DNA of 64,000 bases from Phoronis australis (taxonomy: Eukaryota; Phoronida; Phoronidae): assembly GCA_002633005.1 (NCBI GenBank), contig NMRA01000110.1, forward strand, positions 754,079 through 818,078, written 5' to 3'. Under the pieces are notes generated by a model. That model was not told the origin of the DNA. It ran no database searches and saw only the letters and a program-made list of their open reading frames with translations. Of the stretch, positions 1-11,325 are shown one piece after another. Position 1 is the first letter of the stretch; every line of letters starts with the position of its first letter. The position numbers and the translations under genes were made by a program.

Positions 1-122
1 TGCCGGCGTTTTTGTTTTGCTGGAGACGTTTTTGTTTTGTTTTTTGTTTTTTTAATTTTTGGGTCCTGGCCCGAGGGGGGGGTTTAAACCCCCTGAACCC
101 CCCCCGTAGATCCGCCTCTGTA
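1..122. repeat. Terminus of a dispersed G-rich repeat
   Basis: T/G-rich DNA followed by G and C runs and ending in TAGATCCGCCTCTG. The same kind of end (GGCGGAT, then C/T, then TAG, beside runs of G) occurs at about 15939-15998, 20340-20391, 24948-24985 and 40388-40420. Here it abuts the NTase relic that starts near 125, as expected if a mobile element inserted into the relic. The other end lies outside the window. Confidence 0.45.
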
Positions 123-124
123 CA

Positions 125-1649
125 TGAGAGACATCTAATGTGCGCGTGAATGCACTGCCTCAACGAGACTAATGTCGGCATTATGAATGCAGGGGTTTAA
201 CGCCGTATTGAGTGACTAATGAAGATATCGCAATACATCATTTCTTCCTCTTTCGTTTGTATAACCAATCTAGGATGTCATCTGTGCCATGTCTGTATCA
301 AGAGTTGGGCAAATCACTTTTACCAATGACAAAACATCATCAATTTACCGCTTTGCTCTGTCGAACTCTTCTCCCAAAAATCCAGAAAGCTTATACTAGG
401 TGTGAATTGTGGAAAGATGAGTTTCTGTGTCATTATCTGATTGGGGCACCAAATAACTTAACAGTTCGTCTAATTCTTTTTCATTGAACGTTGGTAGTGA
501 TTTCAGGAGCTGGTGTACGAGTACCTTCTGATGCGGCGTAGAAAATAATATCAAACATTTCAATGAACGGCAAAATCTTGGCCCAAAGATGTCTGGTGAT
601 CTCGTGATAACCCAGATATCCACTTAACGCGAATATTTCCAAGAAATACAAAAAGTGTACGGATCAGTGAGGTCGTAGAAATGTTTTTTTCCACAAAACA
701 CCCCCACAATCCCGGTACTTTCCATTTTTGGCGGCCCACGTGTTCTCAGGTTGTTGGACGAGTTTGTAAGAGGATTTTCCAACGATAGCAATAGAATTTA
801 TATTTTAAAACTTAAAACTTTCTAATGATGTACTGGCTGCAGGTATAGAAACGCTCAGCAGTACCAACGGGGTTATGAATGGAAAATTCGTGTAGTATGT
901 AGTTGAAGAAAGGGCAGCTGTTTTGAAATATCTAGAGAGTAAGAATTTTCTTCCGTGAACGAACGATACCTTTTTTGGTCAAGGCCAGACGTCCTGTGGT
1001 TGCACGCTACTGAGTTCATTTTGCTGCGACTTGTTGGTGTACATCACAAGGCGTAAATGTTTTACTATGGATATTGACACTGTCACGACGTGACTTTAAT
1101 GAGACAATTTAATAGAAAACATTAAGTTTAAAAGAAATAATATTTAATGAAGCTTCAACATTCAAAAAACAAACATTTACACACAATTAATAAGTTTCGT
1201 AACTGGATAGACCACTCTCCACGTTGCGTCCCAAACTAATATTACTGAGTCAAGAGTCCATCTTATTTCACACAGTCCGTGCACAGTCTTTTGTGGTCAG
1301 CATCCGACCCCATCATCTTTGTCCGCTGAATCTCCCAAGTCTTCTGTAGACACAAACGTTACACTTTCTGTGAACAGCTTCTAACACGTCTACACTGTGT
1401 CACGGCTGGCTCTCGACTGCCGCACCCAGGTCGAACATTTGAATGCGCTCAGCCAACACAGCAGTTCATTTGCATATAAATGACCCGGCAACAATCGCTG
1501 AACACTGACGCCGGCGACGTAACAGATTATGTTCACAATTATCCATACTTTACAGGCACTTATAGGTTGTAGCCGGATTGCTCTCACAACGTTTGTCATG
1601 TCATTGTACGCCTTACTAGACCTCGTTGCTGTCCGTTTCGTCAGTTTTC
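125..1649 (-). pseudogene. NTase/TPR family relic (copy 1 of 4)
   Basis: A decayed minus-strand copy of the family at 7890-10728 and 45547-48641. The stretch coding for KLTKRTA-like residues and MTNVV lies at about 1580-1649. Then comes a loss of about 210 bp and a 474-bp insertion (1081-1554). Reading resumes with the segment coding for LRLVMYTNKSQQNEL near 1000-1070 and continues through the WAAKTRK region (~690-740) to the TPR-like segment near 200-300. The homology is clear from about 185 and probably starts near 125. Several frames are used and stops interrupt it, so no protein is expected. The NTase motif itself is missing, because the copy is cut at 1649 where Tc1/mariner-like sequence begins. 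Plus-strand ORFs here are shadows. Confidence 0.8.
1081..1554 (+). mobile_element. Candidate solo LTR (474 bp) inside the NTase relic
   Basis: The segment is absent from the paralogous copies, which read straight through this point. It begins TGTCACGACGTGAC, containing the palindrome GTCACG-A-CGTGAC, and ends CTTTACA, so it has the TG...CA ends of an LTR. It is flanked by GACAC (1076-1080) and GGCAC (1555-1559), an imperfect 5-bp target duplication. A TATAAA lies near 1475, about 80 bp before the end. No internal coding region is present, consistent with a solo LTR left by recombination. Ty3/gypsy-type ancestry is an inference. Confidence 0.5.
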
Positions 1650-1800
1650 GCCAAACGACCAGAATCAATACTTCTCAAGCAGAATCTCGACTCATCTGTG
1701 AAGAGCACATTTCTCCACTGTTGATGTGTTCAATCCCTGTGTTGTCTGCCACATTGCAACCTGGCTACGAACTCTGTGTGTTGCTGTGAAGGCCAACGAA
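1650..1800 (-). mobile_element. Tc1/mariner-like transposase fragment
   Basis: Minus-strand translation reads HQQWRNVLFTDESRFCLRS after an in-frame stop. The W-(R/N)-N-V-L-F-T-D-E-S-R-F block is the second-aspartate motif of Tc1-family DDE transposases. Only about 50 codons are recognisable. The fragment joins directly to the KLTKRTA-coding part of the NTase relic at about 1650, so this is a chimeric junction and not a complete transposon. No terminal inverted repeat was seen. Confidence 0.7.
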
Positions 1801-3300
1801 CCAAAAATTCGAGACCCCTGCATCCTCAGTGCATCCTGCATCCCTACATTTTATGCTGGGAGCGCGCAAGTGGCGAAATTCTGGTTGTTCCTGTGCCCTG
1901 CCCCCCCNAAGCTCACTTGCGAGTTTCCAGTTAGTCAATGTGACGTCACCGGAAACGGGGCAAAACCCGCCATTTTGTTCTCGTTTTGCCCCGAGTGTTT
2001 GCTACACACGCGAAATCTTACTGGAGTTCTTATGGTGAATTTTACGCTTAAAACGTTAACACGATTTAAGGGATGGTCGATGGATCGTGGAATAACTATG
2101 AAGGGACGAAGACAATGTGAACTTGTTATGTTGTGCGAAGCTGTGAACGGACTGAAATTGGAACTCGACCCGGTCTAGGCCTGAATGCCGCAGGCATACA
2201 GGGGCGATAGTAGATCCCCATAAAAATTTACTCATTTCAAAATACAGCACATAAAATCAATTGAAACATGGGTATGTGCACATGGATTTATAATTAGCAC
2301 ATACCCTGACTCTGGATACAATTTAGTCCGCAAATAACTTGAACATATCCATGAAAACCTAGCGGTTCGCTCGAGTTTCTCTCAGCGGGCGCCATTTTGT
2401 GGAAGTTACGTGAAATTACGCCTGTTGACGAACAAAAAGTCCAAGGGAGACAAATCTTACAAATTTCACTTGATATTTGTCCATGCTATTGTGCAAGTGT
2501 CACGCGCCAGGTCACGCGCTTCGCTCAGTCTCGCGCTAGCTTTTGCCTCATACTCACCTCACTCAAGTTGAAATACTTTATGGTTATCGCGCGCGCGGCC
2601 AAAGTTAGCAGTAACCAAAAAGTAGAGTTGGAATTCTTCGCCAAAGTCACCTGAATTTCCATAGATATGCTTCATCGAAGATATATTTAGAAGCAGAAAG
2701 GATCATTGAAGAAAGTAAGCGCCTTAGTAGGTGATAATTTTAGGTGTAGAATGTATTTTTGACGAGGTGAAAACTTAATCATTGAGCGGATTTCACCTAC
2801 CGCCCGTTCAAAATACACGGGACGAAATTTGTACAGAACGCGATGGAACGTATTGTAGTACGAATCTGAATTTCATTTGCCTTAACAGCAATGCTTGTTT
2901 GGCATTTTTCACACTAAAAGATTAAAAACTCGAAGTAAACAACAGAATACATTCTGCTATCGTATCGGGCAAATCGCCAAACGACAAGCTTTTGCCCCAC
3001 TTCCAGTGACGTCACAGTTAAGTCTCACATAGTCTCGCGTTATTGTTACAAACTCGCAAAAGGACTAGCCACCATGAGTGCAATTTTGTGGTTTTTGCAA
3101 TTGACCTCTATGCCCTTTCTGGACATCCTGTACAACGCTGTGTGCATGGATAATAAAATATTTCCCAGCATTCGTTGTAGAAATAGATAAGCTTTGAAAT
3201 TATGTATAATTTATTCGCATTGATGGTAATTTGAAGAAAATGCCACAAATTTTCTGAAGGGGACAAAACCTCTTTTGAGAGGATTATATATGGGATAATA
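1801..3300. other. Intergenic, no gene recognised; one N at 1908
   Basis: No ORF here resembles a known family. The overlapping frames at 1726-2250 and 2397-2654 are short, on both strands, and lack domain features. The single N sits in a run of C, suggesting a sequencing problem in a homopolymer. Confidence 0.5.
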
Positions 3301-3553
3301 AAACAATACTAGCATGCAATATCTTCATCGCCGGCAAGAGCATGCGCACAAGTTAGTTCACGTTGGTCGCACACGCACTGCCAAAGAATGTCTTGGAAAT
3401 CGACGACATTTGGTGAGTCGGATCAACAAATAGTTTCGCAAAGCACGTCTCAAATTCAGATTGAAAGCTTTTAAAGCTTTATCCAGGAAGTAAGTTGTGA
3501 ACATTCATCAACAGGGGTCCCCCTTTCTGATAAGTGATAACAATTTGGTCTTA

Positions 3554-4235
3554 TTTTGAAGAAAACAACAACGGTTTTAAGATTTGACATGTTTCGGTAT
3601 CATTTATTCAACACCATCCTCAGAAGTGATAATACAGTGGCCACCTAGCTAGGCCCAGCAACAAGTAATGAAGCACAGATACAGTCAGTTACAGGGAGTG
3701 ACAATGAACTAGACCAACAATTACAACCTGTGGTGTCAGATTGGGCTTGCACCAACTGATGTGTAAAGCCTCACGAATTTTAAGCTCCTTTGTTGTTACT
3801 GCCTGGTCTAATACTGCAAAGTCATTGAAAGAGCACTGCTGATAACAATGATCGGAGCTCTGTAGGTGAATATTTACATGTGAATTTCTGTCAGAATTTA
3901 GATGTTCCTTGGTCCTGGTTTTCAAATGGCGAACAGTTTCGCCTACATAACTGGAGCCACATCCAGCACAGATAAATTTGTATGCTACCTTGGACCGTAG
4001 ACCCATAGAAATTTTGTCTTTAGGGTTAAACAAATTCGACAGTTTTAGAGACTTGAATGTTAATACAACTCTTAAGTTCACACAGTAATCATTCACCAAT
4101 TTGTTGAGTTTTCGTTGAGCAATTTTGGCGTAAAACCCAACATAGGGTATTTTAAAATACTTGTAGTTAGTTTTGTCTACAGGATGAACATCATCAGGGT
4201 TACGTTGGAGTCTTGCTTTCAGTACCCTATTGACT
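3554..4235 (-). mobile_element. Penelope-like element, 5'-truncated, with GIY-YIG domain
   Basis: The minus strand encodes the C-terminal end of a Penelope-like retroelement polyprotein. The frame is open from about 4250 to the stop at 3689. It carries YFKIPYVGFYAKIAQRKLN and then a GIY-YIG-type endonuclease module: YKFICAGCGSSYVGE, followed by R-x-L-K-x-R-x-x-E-H. The RT core is missing. The sequence AATTTGGTCTTA flanks the fragment at 3542-3553 and 4236-4247, a likely 12-bp target duplication. The paralogous locus at ~42590-42620 holds a single version of the site and no element. The 3' part contains CACCATCCTCAGAAGTGATAA-like sequence typical of these elements' tails. It is a dead fragment. 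Confidence 0.8.
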
Positions 4236-4780
4236 AATTTGGTCTTACGTTTTCACTTCACCAAGTAATTATGAGCGTACGACAATCTACAAATAATTCA
4301 TAAAAATTTTCCAAGTAAATAGAAGTAAATAGGCAACTATTCTCAGCGACTTTGCTCGTTTACTCAAGTGAAATTTATCGTAATCTATTTTACCCGGGGT
4401 ATGTCACGAGCTATGTTAATAAGTATAACAAGATAAGAGTTGTCACATATTACATGTATGTCATTTCTTATGACGTAAGTAGAAAGACAAGACTTTGCAA
4501 GATGGACGTGGAAAAACACCACCGGCGCGTACATAGAAGTGTCCTTATAGGAAAAGAAAAGCTAAGGGATTAAGAAAAGTCTGAAGGGCCAAGCAGAAAA
4601 TGCATGATAAGAAAAAAAACTCCCTCCTGGAATGGAAGTTGAGAAAGAGAAAAAGGTGAGGTAATATTTTATATTTTCATTTTCAGGAATAGTTTGTAGT
4701 CTGGAGCGGAAGACTAAATTTGGACTTAAGACTTAAAAATCACTTTTCATGAAACAAACCCTGGTTCTGTGAAAATGTTG

Positions 4781-4960
4781 CTAAGGTGGATGTAACGTTG
4801 CTAAGGTGGGTGTAACGTTGCTAAGGTGGATGTAATGTTGTTAAGGTAGATGCAACGTTGCTAAGGTGGATGCAACGTTTCTAAGGTGGATGCAACGTTG
4901 CTAACGTGGATGTAACGTTGCTAAGGTGGATGTAACGTTGCTAAGGTGGATGTTACATCG
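4781..4960 (+). repeat. Minisatellite, nine 20-bp units
   Basis: Nine head-to-tail copies of CTAAGGTGGATGTAACGTTG with exact 20-bp spacing. Individual units differ by one to three bases. The last unit runs into TTACATCG. The paralogous segment at ~42830-42850 has only one degenerate unit (AACTTAGGTGGATAC), so the array expanded after the two segments separated, or contracted in the other copy. Confidence 0.95.
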
Positions 4961-6104
4961 TAATCGATGAGCATTACAATGTTTTGTACAAGGACTGTCA
5001 TGTCTGTGACAAGAGAGTGGTGTATACTTTATATGTTTATTAGCAAACGATGCTATATCACATGGCAGATCCCATAAGAACGAATAAAGTATATCTAACC
5101 CTTATATATCTATAAAATACTGCGATAATTGTAAAAAGATAAGTAATTATACACACCGACGTTCTTATTCAAATAAACGTTTGATGAGACTATTATCTCT
5201 CCGTATGTACATTTGGTATCCCACTGGCTTTCTCCTAAAAGCCAGGAAGTATTAGACCAGGGATTCATCCCTGAGACATTTACCTTGGAGACCCTGGCGT
5301 AAAAATCCCTCTAAAATATCACGGTTATCGGAAAATTTACGAGTAAAGGAAATACTAGAAATGATATGTAACAAGCCAAGCTATCAAACGCACTAACAAA
5401 AGTAATGACATAATTATTTGAAAACGGTCATTTGATACTGCTTTAGATGGCCAAAATTACAATGTGTCGCTCGTTTTTTATTATGAAAATACTCCCACAC
5501 GTGTGGAGGTAACTGTGACCACAGATTACGGTAATGTACTCGCTCATGATGGATTACGAAGGCAAGGTGCTAAGATGGACAGAGGGGCGCTAGTTGCGCC
5601 TGTGGGTTATAAATACCGCTACGGATTTTTAAAGTTGTCGTACCAAACGAAATTCCACATCAATTCTGAATGCAGGAGCTCGATAAAATATTGTTTATGA
5701 TGCACCCGTTCCTGCTCTGAGAGTTTGTGTAGAAGAACTTACAATAAAACTTATCTTACCAGAACTGTAATAATTGATGGTTCCCAATGAAACGTGTTTT
5801 GACTCGGTCTGAAAAATTAACACTGTTATAGCAGATTTGTAAATTTGCTTACCGAATAAGTTGTCAATTGCTAACTCACATATCATATGAGAACGAAGAC
5901 GTAATTACGAAAAAGTTGTGATACAAGATAGCAGTTGAAGTACGGGAAGAAACATTGGTTAAGATGAACAGTAAAGCTACTAGAATCCTAGCGGTAACGA
6001 CAATTTGCAAAGAACTGTATGCGGTCAACAAAAGATTATTTATGAAAGGATCAATGCCAATTACATCCGATAAAATTCTGTTCTAAAGTCCTGCTCTCAA
6101 ACTG

Positions 6105-7308
6105 CCCATGTGGTTCCAGTATCCGAAAATACTTACTACATAAAATCTTATTTGGGACACCCTTTCTTTATATTCTTTTCGCCTTTCTTGCCAAAAGTGA
6201 TTTTTTAACAGTATTTGTCCCTTCTCCGTGAGCGTATAATTACCGGCTGTCATCGGTTATTTCCGTACCCACATTTCCGGCTCATCAGTTCAGGAACTTG
6301 TCCTTGTAACTGAATGTGCTATCGCTTGCTCGAAAAGTCTTCATTAATTTGTTTCATTAGTAATATCTCGTGATTCGTTTGTGTGTGTAGTGTATTTATA
6401 GTTTGTAGTTAGTGGTCGTTGATTTTTTTTGGAATGTCACGCGTACTCATTATGTTAAAATAGCATTGCTGTTTAGTTCCTTACGTAGGGCGGTCGAACC
6501 TAGGAACCAATATGAGTCAAACCATTTTTTCCGTTTTTGATTTTTTCTCGTTTCGAAAAAGTGCTTTGCTATCATCGGAAAGGTAGTGCATCCTACTCAG
6601 TAAAAATCACAAAAGTATCAAAATCGGGGCAAGCACTGTTAAGTTATTGCAATTTTTGTGGCGAAATTTGGGTCACTTTGTTTGGATCGCGTCGGCCATA
6701 TTGGAGAACAGCGGTATAAGTTACGAGTTTAAAACTTTTTGTAAATTGTTTTCGCCAACAATTTACGGTGAAATTTAGTGAGACATATCGTTACTTACTA
6801 TTCTGCACGATTCAACGTTGTTCACCAAATTTCAGCCTCGCAGTTGTTACTCATTAAGTTATAAATGTGCTCACAATTGCCGTCTCATTTCTTAATTTGA
6901 GAAATAAGCTATGTTGTATTGTGAAGCTTTTGTATTGTACTTGTCATACTTATGTGCTCGAACGATCCCCCTATTTGGAGAAATGGAAAAAGGTCTGCCT
7001 CAGTCAGAGAAGCACGAGCTCCGAAAAAAGTAGAAAACGAGACGATATATTCCACTACAAGACAGGAAGTACCAAAATTTAGCGTCTGCAATTCATAATT
7101 CTGAACATACCCAGTGAATCTTATAGTAAAAGATAGACATTCCCTAAAATTCCAGCCCCCCATTTTTTAAGCTTGGTGCGCTCATACAAAGTCTGGGAAA
7201 ATCTCTGTCGAAAGCCAACAACTTTGCACAGTTCGCCAGAAATACCCAAGTTCTAAATAAACCTCGTTTGAGCGAGCGCTGTGGCCAGCGACCAGGTAGG
7301 CCTAAGGG
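6105..7308 (+). repeat. Dispersed element, copy A (inverted relative to 20392-22320)
   Basis: The reverse complement of 20392-22238 matches this stretch along its length. Landmarks are the GGTTCCAGTATCCG segment (6111), ACCGGCTGTCATCGGTTATTTCCGTAC (~6241), the AATTTACGGTGAAATTTAGTGAGACATATC segment (~6760), and the CAACTTTGCACAGTTCGCCAGAA segment near 7210. Copy A lacks about 250 bp and about 370 bp that copy B has. Short reading frames (CHTYVLE, EKWKKVC, S-x-SEKSRKRD) are shared by both copies but are broken elsewhere. It is probably a non-autonomous DNA transposon or a decayed larger one; the family is not identified. Confidence 0.65.
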
Positions 7309-7889
7309 TAGCCTTGGCTCAAAGCTGTATGGGCCTACTAACAAGCTAGCTGTATTTTGACGGTAGTCTTCATACTGGTAGCTGGCACTGAGGCTAGCTA
7401 AGGACTGCCGCGGCAGTGTGACACAGGATTAACCAGCCCGTAATTTTATGCAAGTGTCTGAAACTACCTTTGAATATATACGGCATTTATGATTTGAACA
7501 TTTTACTTGTTAAAACAGCTTGCAACCGCATGCCTTTACCGTTCCCGTGGGTCTTGTCTCGATCCGCACCGGGTCCAATAGGCTGCGGTCCTGAGGCCGG
7601 CAAAATTTATTCGCTACATTTCTTCTGCAAATTCGATAAAATTTTCCGTATTTTGATTTTATTCAAATTAAGGCCACTGTCCATTATTTTATCCCCGTTT
7701 GCATGTAACAGGCACTCAGACTGACGGCGTTTTCTTAGCCTGGGTTCCTGAATGAATTGTACTTCCGGGTTCGCGGCAAGTTCAAAATGGCGGTGGTTCT
7801 TCGGGTGCGAATCGTGAGTGGCGCGTTCATTTAAACTTTTTTCGAGTACGGATCGTGTATTAGTTATGAGGTAGGTACTTCTTGGATCC
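7309..7889. other. Spacer downstream of the second NTase copy
   Basis: No gene recognised. The minus-strand frame at 7607-7909 overlaps the end of the NTase copy and shows no family resemblance. The true 3' end of the NTase unit seems to have been replaced here: the sequence that should follow, including the two membrane segments, is absent, and unrelated DNA plus element A separates the copy from its ancestral flank at ~5890. Confidence 0.4.
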
Positions 7890-10728
7890 TTATAACATTC
7901 CCTGACCACGTAATATGGTTAAAATGAACGCTTGAGACCAGGACTTTAAGTACGATTGACTAGTTGACAGCGATATATATATGTCCCTGAGTTCGTAACT
8001 GCCGGGTTTGTAAAGTAGAGCGTTGAACAAGTAATGTACCGCTAACTCGTATCTCTCCGTTTCAATGTAACATAATGCTATGCCTTGAAAAATTATGCCT
8101 TTACATTGGGATACATTAAAACACTGTTGCACCTTATCAAGAGCTGTAAAATGATTTTGCAAAGATTGATTGAACTCGCCATTTTGGAAGTAAAGGCTTG
8201 CAACTACAATGAGTTCTTTTACAACAGAATCTTGAAGTAGCCACTTAGTCATCAAATCTGATCTAAAGGCATTAAAATGTGCCGCTAAAATGCCTGGTAT
8301 GCAACCCTTTTTGGAACAAATTTCGTTTGAAAAGTCAGCGAAAATGCTTGTTCCATATGAAGGTTTTGACTTCGGAGCGGATGTGGCAGAATTTATATCA
8401 TTTAGTAGTTTTTGAGTTAAGTTCAGTATCTCCTGAGAAGACTTTAGAACACTATTAAGGTTGGGTTCATATTGGCGAATCATTCTAATCATTTGTAATG
8501 TCATGCGAATCCACTTTAAGCGTTTACTATCGGTAAGCGTAATGGAGTTGTATAGAGTATTCAGTGACCAATGAAGATATCGCAACATGACAATGTTTCT
8601 TTTGCTTAAATTTGTAGAACCAATCTCGGACATCATCTGCGCTGCTAATTCCGATTCTGCATTATTAGATGGGTAATACGGGTCTACAAGCAACAAAACA
8701 AAAACACAATACCGCACTGCTGCGTCAAAGTTTTCTAATAAAAATAGTCAAGGCAACTGATGTGGTTGAAAACTATGTCAAAACGATATTCTTCTTCAAA
8801 CATTATTGTTGCTGGGAGCAAAAAACCAAATTTTAACATCAGATAGTTTTTTTGGAGCAGTTCGTCGTTTGATTTAAGGAAATTATACAGCTTTAACTCA
8901 TCATGAGATTTATAACGGATTTTGTGATTGATTGATTCAACATCCTGTCTAAGCTCTTCATAACCCAGCAGCGTGCTTACTTTCTCTATTGCCTTCAAAC
9001 ACAGTAAAGTGTACGGATCAGTGAAGTCATATGGAATTTGCTTTCCTTGATAGTAAAGGTATCCACAGAACACCCCACAACCGTGATGCTTTCTTGTTTT
9101 GGCGGCCCATGTGTTCTCAAGTTGCAGGACAAACTTGTTAAGGGCATTTTCGAACGATAGCAGTCGCAATTCTATTGAACCTTCTATGTATTGGTTGCAG
9201 GTATAGAAAGGTTCAACAGTACGAATGGGGTTATGGATCGAAAATTCGTATAGTATGTAGTTGACGAAAGGGACGATTGTACAGAAATATCTAAAGAGCA
9301 ACAGTTTGCTGTCTTGAACGAACGATACCTTTTTTGGTCTAGGCCAGACGTTCTGTGGTTTCACGCTCATGAGTTCATTTTGCTGCGACTTGTTGGTGTA
9401 CATCACAAGCCGTAAGTGTGTCACTATGGATATTGCGACTTGTAGATTGTGCCTGGATTGATCAGCAATAATTTCTTCTGTAACCATTTCATCCAAAATG
9501 TCCCACGGAGTACTGCTGTTTAGAGAGTAAACAGTTTTAAACAAACTGATTACCAGGCTGGGTAACCTGAACATCCCTTCTTTAATGTCGGCGACATCCC
9601 CGTCACCCACGAAACTCAGGTGTGGTAAATATCTTTTCACCACGTTCGTCATGTCATGGTGAGCCTTAGACCTCGCTGCTGTCCGTTTCGTCAGTTTTCC
9701 TCGATTGGACTTAAATTCTTCAATCAGTCTATCCGCCCCGTGGCTCCCGCCAATTTTGACTATTGATGTTAATATGCGATCAATATCATAACCTTCCTTC
9801 AGAGATGTATTGTATTCACAAAGCTGTGCCATACGTTGAGGTGTTTTAATTAACTCTATTCCTTTCCTCATTGGTCTATCAGGACGACCAAGCGGTGTGT
9901 GGCAGGCATGTGGCGCTGCGCTGTCGAACTGCAAACCGCGGGGAGTCACTTTGTCTTCGAACCTGTTTCCTCCAGGTTTGTCGTTGTCGTTCAGTGATTT
10001 GATTTGCATCGATTTCAAAACAGTTTCTCTTAAATTCAAAACAAATAAATGCACCATCCCCACCAAATTCCTAAAATAACCAATGTTACTTTCATCTTCA
10101 ACCAGAATGCACCACTCAATGTCAGAATACGTTGTCGTTTCACCTCTAGCCAGAGAACCTAACCCTAACACTGCAAACTGTTGAGGTGGTGGTCCTAGTA
10201 TCGATATTGACGTAGAAATCAGACCCCAGAAAAAGTTTCTCACCTCGTGATTAACGTCTTCGAACAATTGCCTTGTCTCACGAACGTATTCTTTTTCAAT
10301 GTCTATTCGCTCGTTGTGTGACAGATTTGCACTAAATTTAGCCTGAATTTCAGCCATTAGCACGTTCGCGCTGCAAGACGTCGTCCCTCTAATATTAGTC
10401 AGATTAAATTGAACTTTGGAAATGTAATTAAAAGGCGTTTTTTCGCATTTTAGTAACAGCATCTCGCAAAAGGCAACTTCATTTCTTTTTAAGGCCTCTT
10501 TGATTTTTTCAGTGGCCTTTGATCGCTTGGTTCGCAAAATAGCGGCATTGTAGAGCGCAGATGCTTTAATGAAATCGCCACGGAGCTTTGTCAACGTACC
10601 CCTCTCTGCATAAATGTCGCCCATTTTTTTCAACAGCCTACTGTCTCTTTCTAAATCATCTCGCGATCCATTTAACAGAGTCTCGGCAAGGAGTTCTTCT
10701 TCCTTCGCCAGGTCTGTCAGTCGCTTCT
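7890..10728 (-). pseudogene. NTase-fold/TPR protein, copy 2, one frameshift
   Basis: A single large exon starts just after a conserved 3' splice site (TTTTGTAG on the minus strand; exon from 10728) with EKRLTDLAKEEELLAETLL. The open frame runs to 8735 and carries LGLGSLARGETTTYSDIEW near codon 165, an NTase-fold signature. A second frame (8717-7890) continues the same protein with TPR-like repeats (YLFNALLYKPGSYEL). The frames are offset by one base at the A run 8740-8744 (plus strand). A six-base run would rejoin them, so a one-base deletion, real or a sequencing error, is the only clear lesion. The C-terminus ends early relative to 45547-48641 and lacks the two membrane helices. The rest of the ORF is well conserved, so decay is recent. 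The first exon or exons were not found. Confidence 0.85.
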
Positions 10729-11086
10729 CTACAAAACGTTGTCAGTCCATCAATAGATAACTTGCACAAAAGTTTGTTTCAAATCAAATTAAAAATTCCC
10801 AAGAAAATAATTTCACACATTTTAGTCGACGCAATGATTCCTCCAGTCCACTGACTTTTAGTCCAATTTGTACACCAACACAAAATACGTCTGCAATCTT
10901 TTCATGCGATAAACGAAAATGATTCTATCTCTGAGCAGATCATTATGGTGACCACTGTTGCGGTAAACCAACACTGTAATTTGAAATTTTCAACATTTGT
11001 TTACAAAACATCGTTCCCGTATGTTTCAAAATTCTGTAAACGCGACGTCATTCTCAATTATATACAAGTATTAGCTCTTGTTTAAG

Positions 11087-11278
11087 TTAATCATCACAGT
11101 GGTATCCCGACTCACACCTACGGCATTTGCCAATTTGAGTGTGAAAGTTGCTTTGGCAATGTCTTCCTGGTGTTATGCATGTCGCCCATGCGAGACATGA
11201 AACATCCATGGGGCCATCCAGAACGCCTGTGGTAGCTTCGTAGCATCCTGGCTGGTTCCGCACGTGCCTAGTCAGCAC
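11087..11278 (-). other. Conserved Cys-rich ORF, possible exon
   Basis: A 63-codon minus-strand frame ending TAA. Its partner at 49000-49191 differs at only 6 of 63 residues. The last 31 residues, beginning CITPGRHCQSNFHTQIGKC, differ at one. The pattern C-x-TPG-x-x-C...G-K-C-R-x-C-x-x-G-Y-H-C recalls the small Cys-rich modules of extracellular proteins (EphR/GCC2-GCC3-like), but this is a loose resemblance. The N-terminal side overlaps debris of the MITE family at 54493. No convincing donor follows and no AATAAA is close. It could be a real exon or simply young duplicated DNA. Confidence 0.25.
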
Positions 11279-11325
11279 GCGTGCGGGCTATCACCTAGCG
11301 GCACGCAGGGAACCAGCGAGCTTAG
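11279..11325 (-). mobile_element. Solo terminal repeat of the 54493-type MITE
   Basis: Read on the minus strand, the segment has CTCGCTGGTTCCCTGCGTGC followed by CGCTAGGTG, identical to the left terminal repeat of the element at 54493-55082. The rest of that element is missing. The same remnant is in the duplicate at ~49192-49232, so it predates the duplication. Confidence 0.6.

Larger units (their letters stand above)
3301..5890. repeat. Segmental duplication, 3' flank of the NTase unit (pairs with 42420-43480 and 45380-45550)
   Basis: Colinear similarity with 42420-43480 can be followed by eye: the AAGAGCATGCG(C/T)AC region at ~3340 with ~42460, AAGTAA(T/C)TATGAG at ~4263 with ~42640, GTAACAAGCCA at ~5370 with ~42930, and GATGCACCCGTTCCTGCT at ~5700 with ~43300. 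The part at ~5780-5870 instead matches ~45440-45580 just downstream of the intact NTase gene. The second copy lacks the Penelope-like fragment and has only a trace of the 20-bp repeat. No gene is recognised in the block. Confidence 0.75.

Noticed and set aside
212-487. 91-codon plus-strand ORF
   Set aside because: It lies antisense to the recognisable TPR-coding part of the NTase relic; a shadow frame.
9897-10079. Plus-strand ORFs over the NTase exon (also 28985-29329, 46801-47007, 47261-47443)
   Set aside because: They recur in each copy only because the minus-strand protein is conserved; they are antisense shadows.
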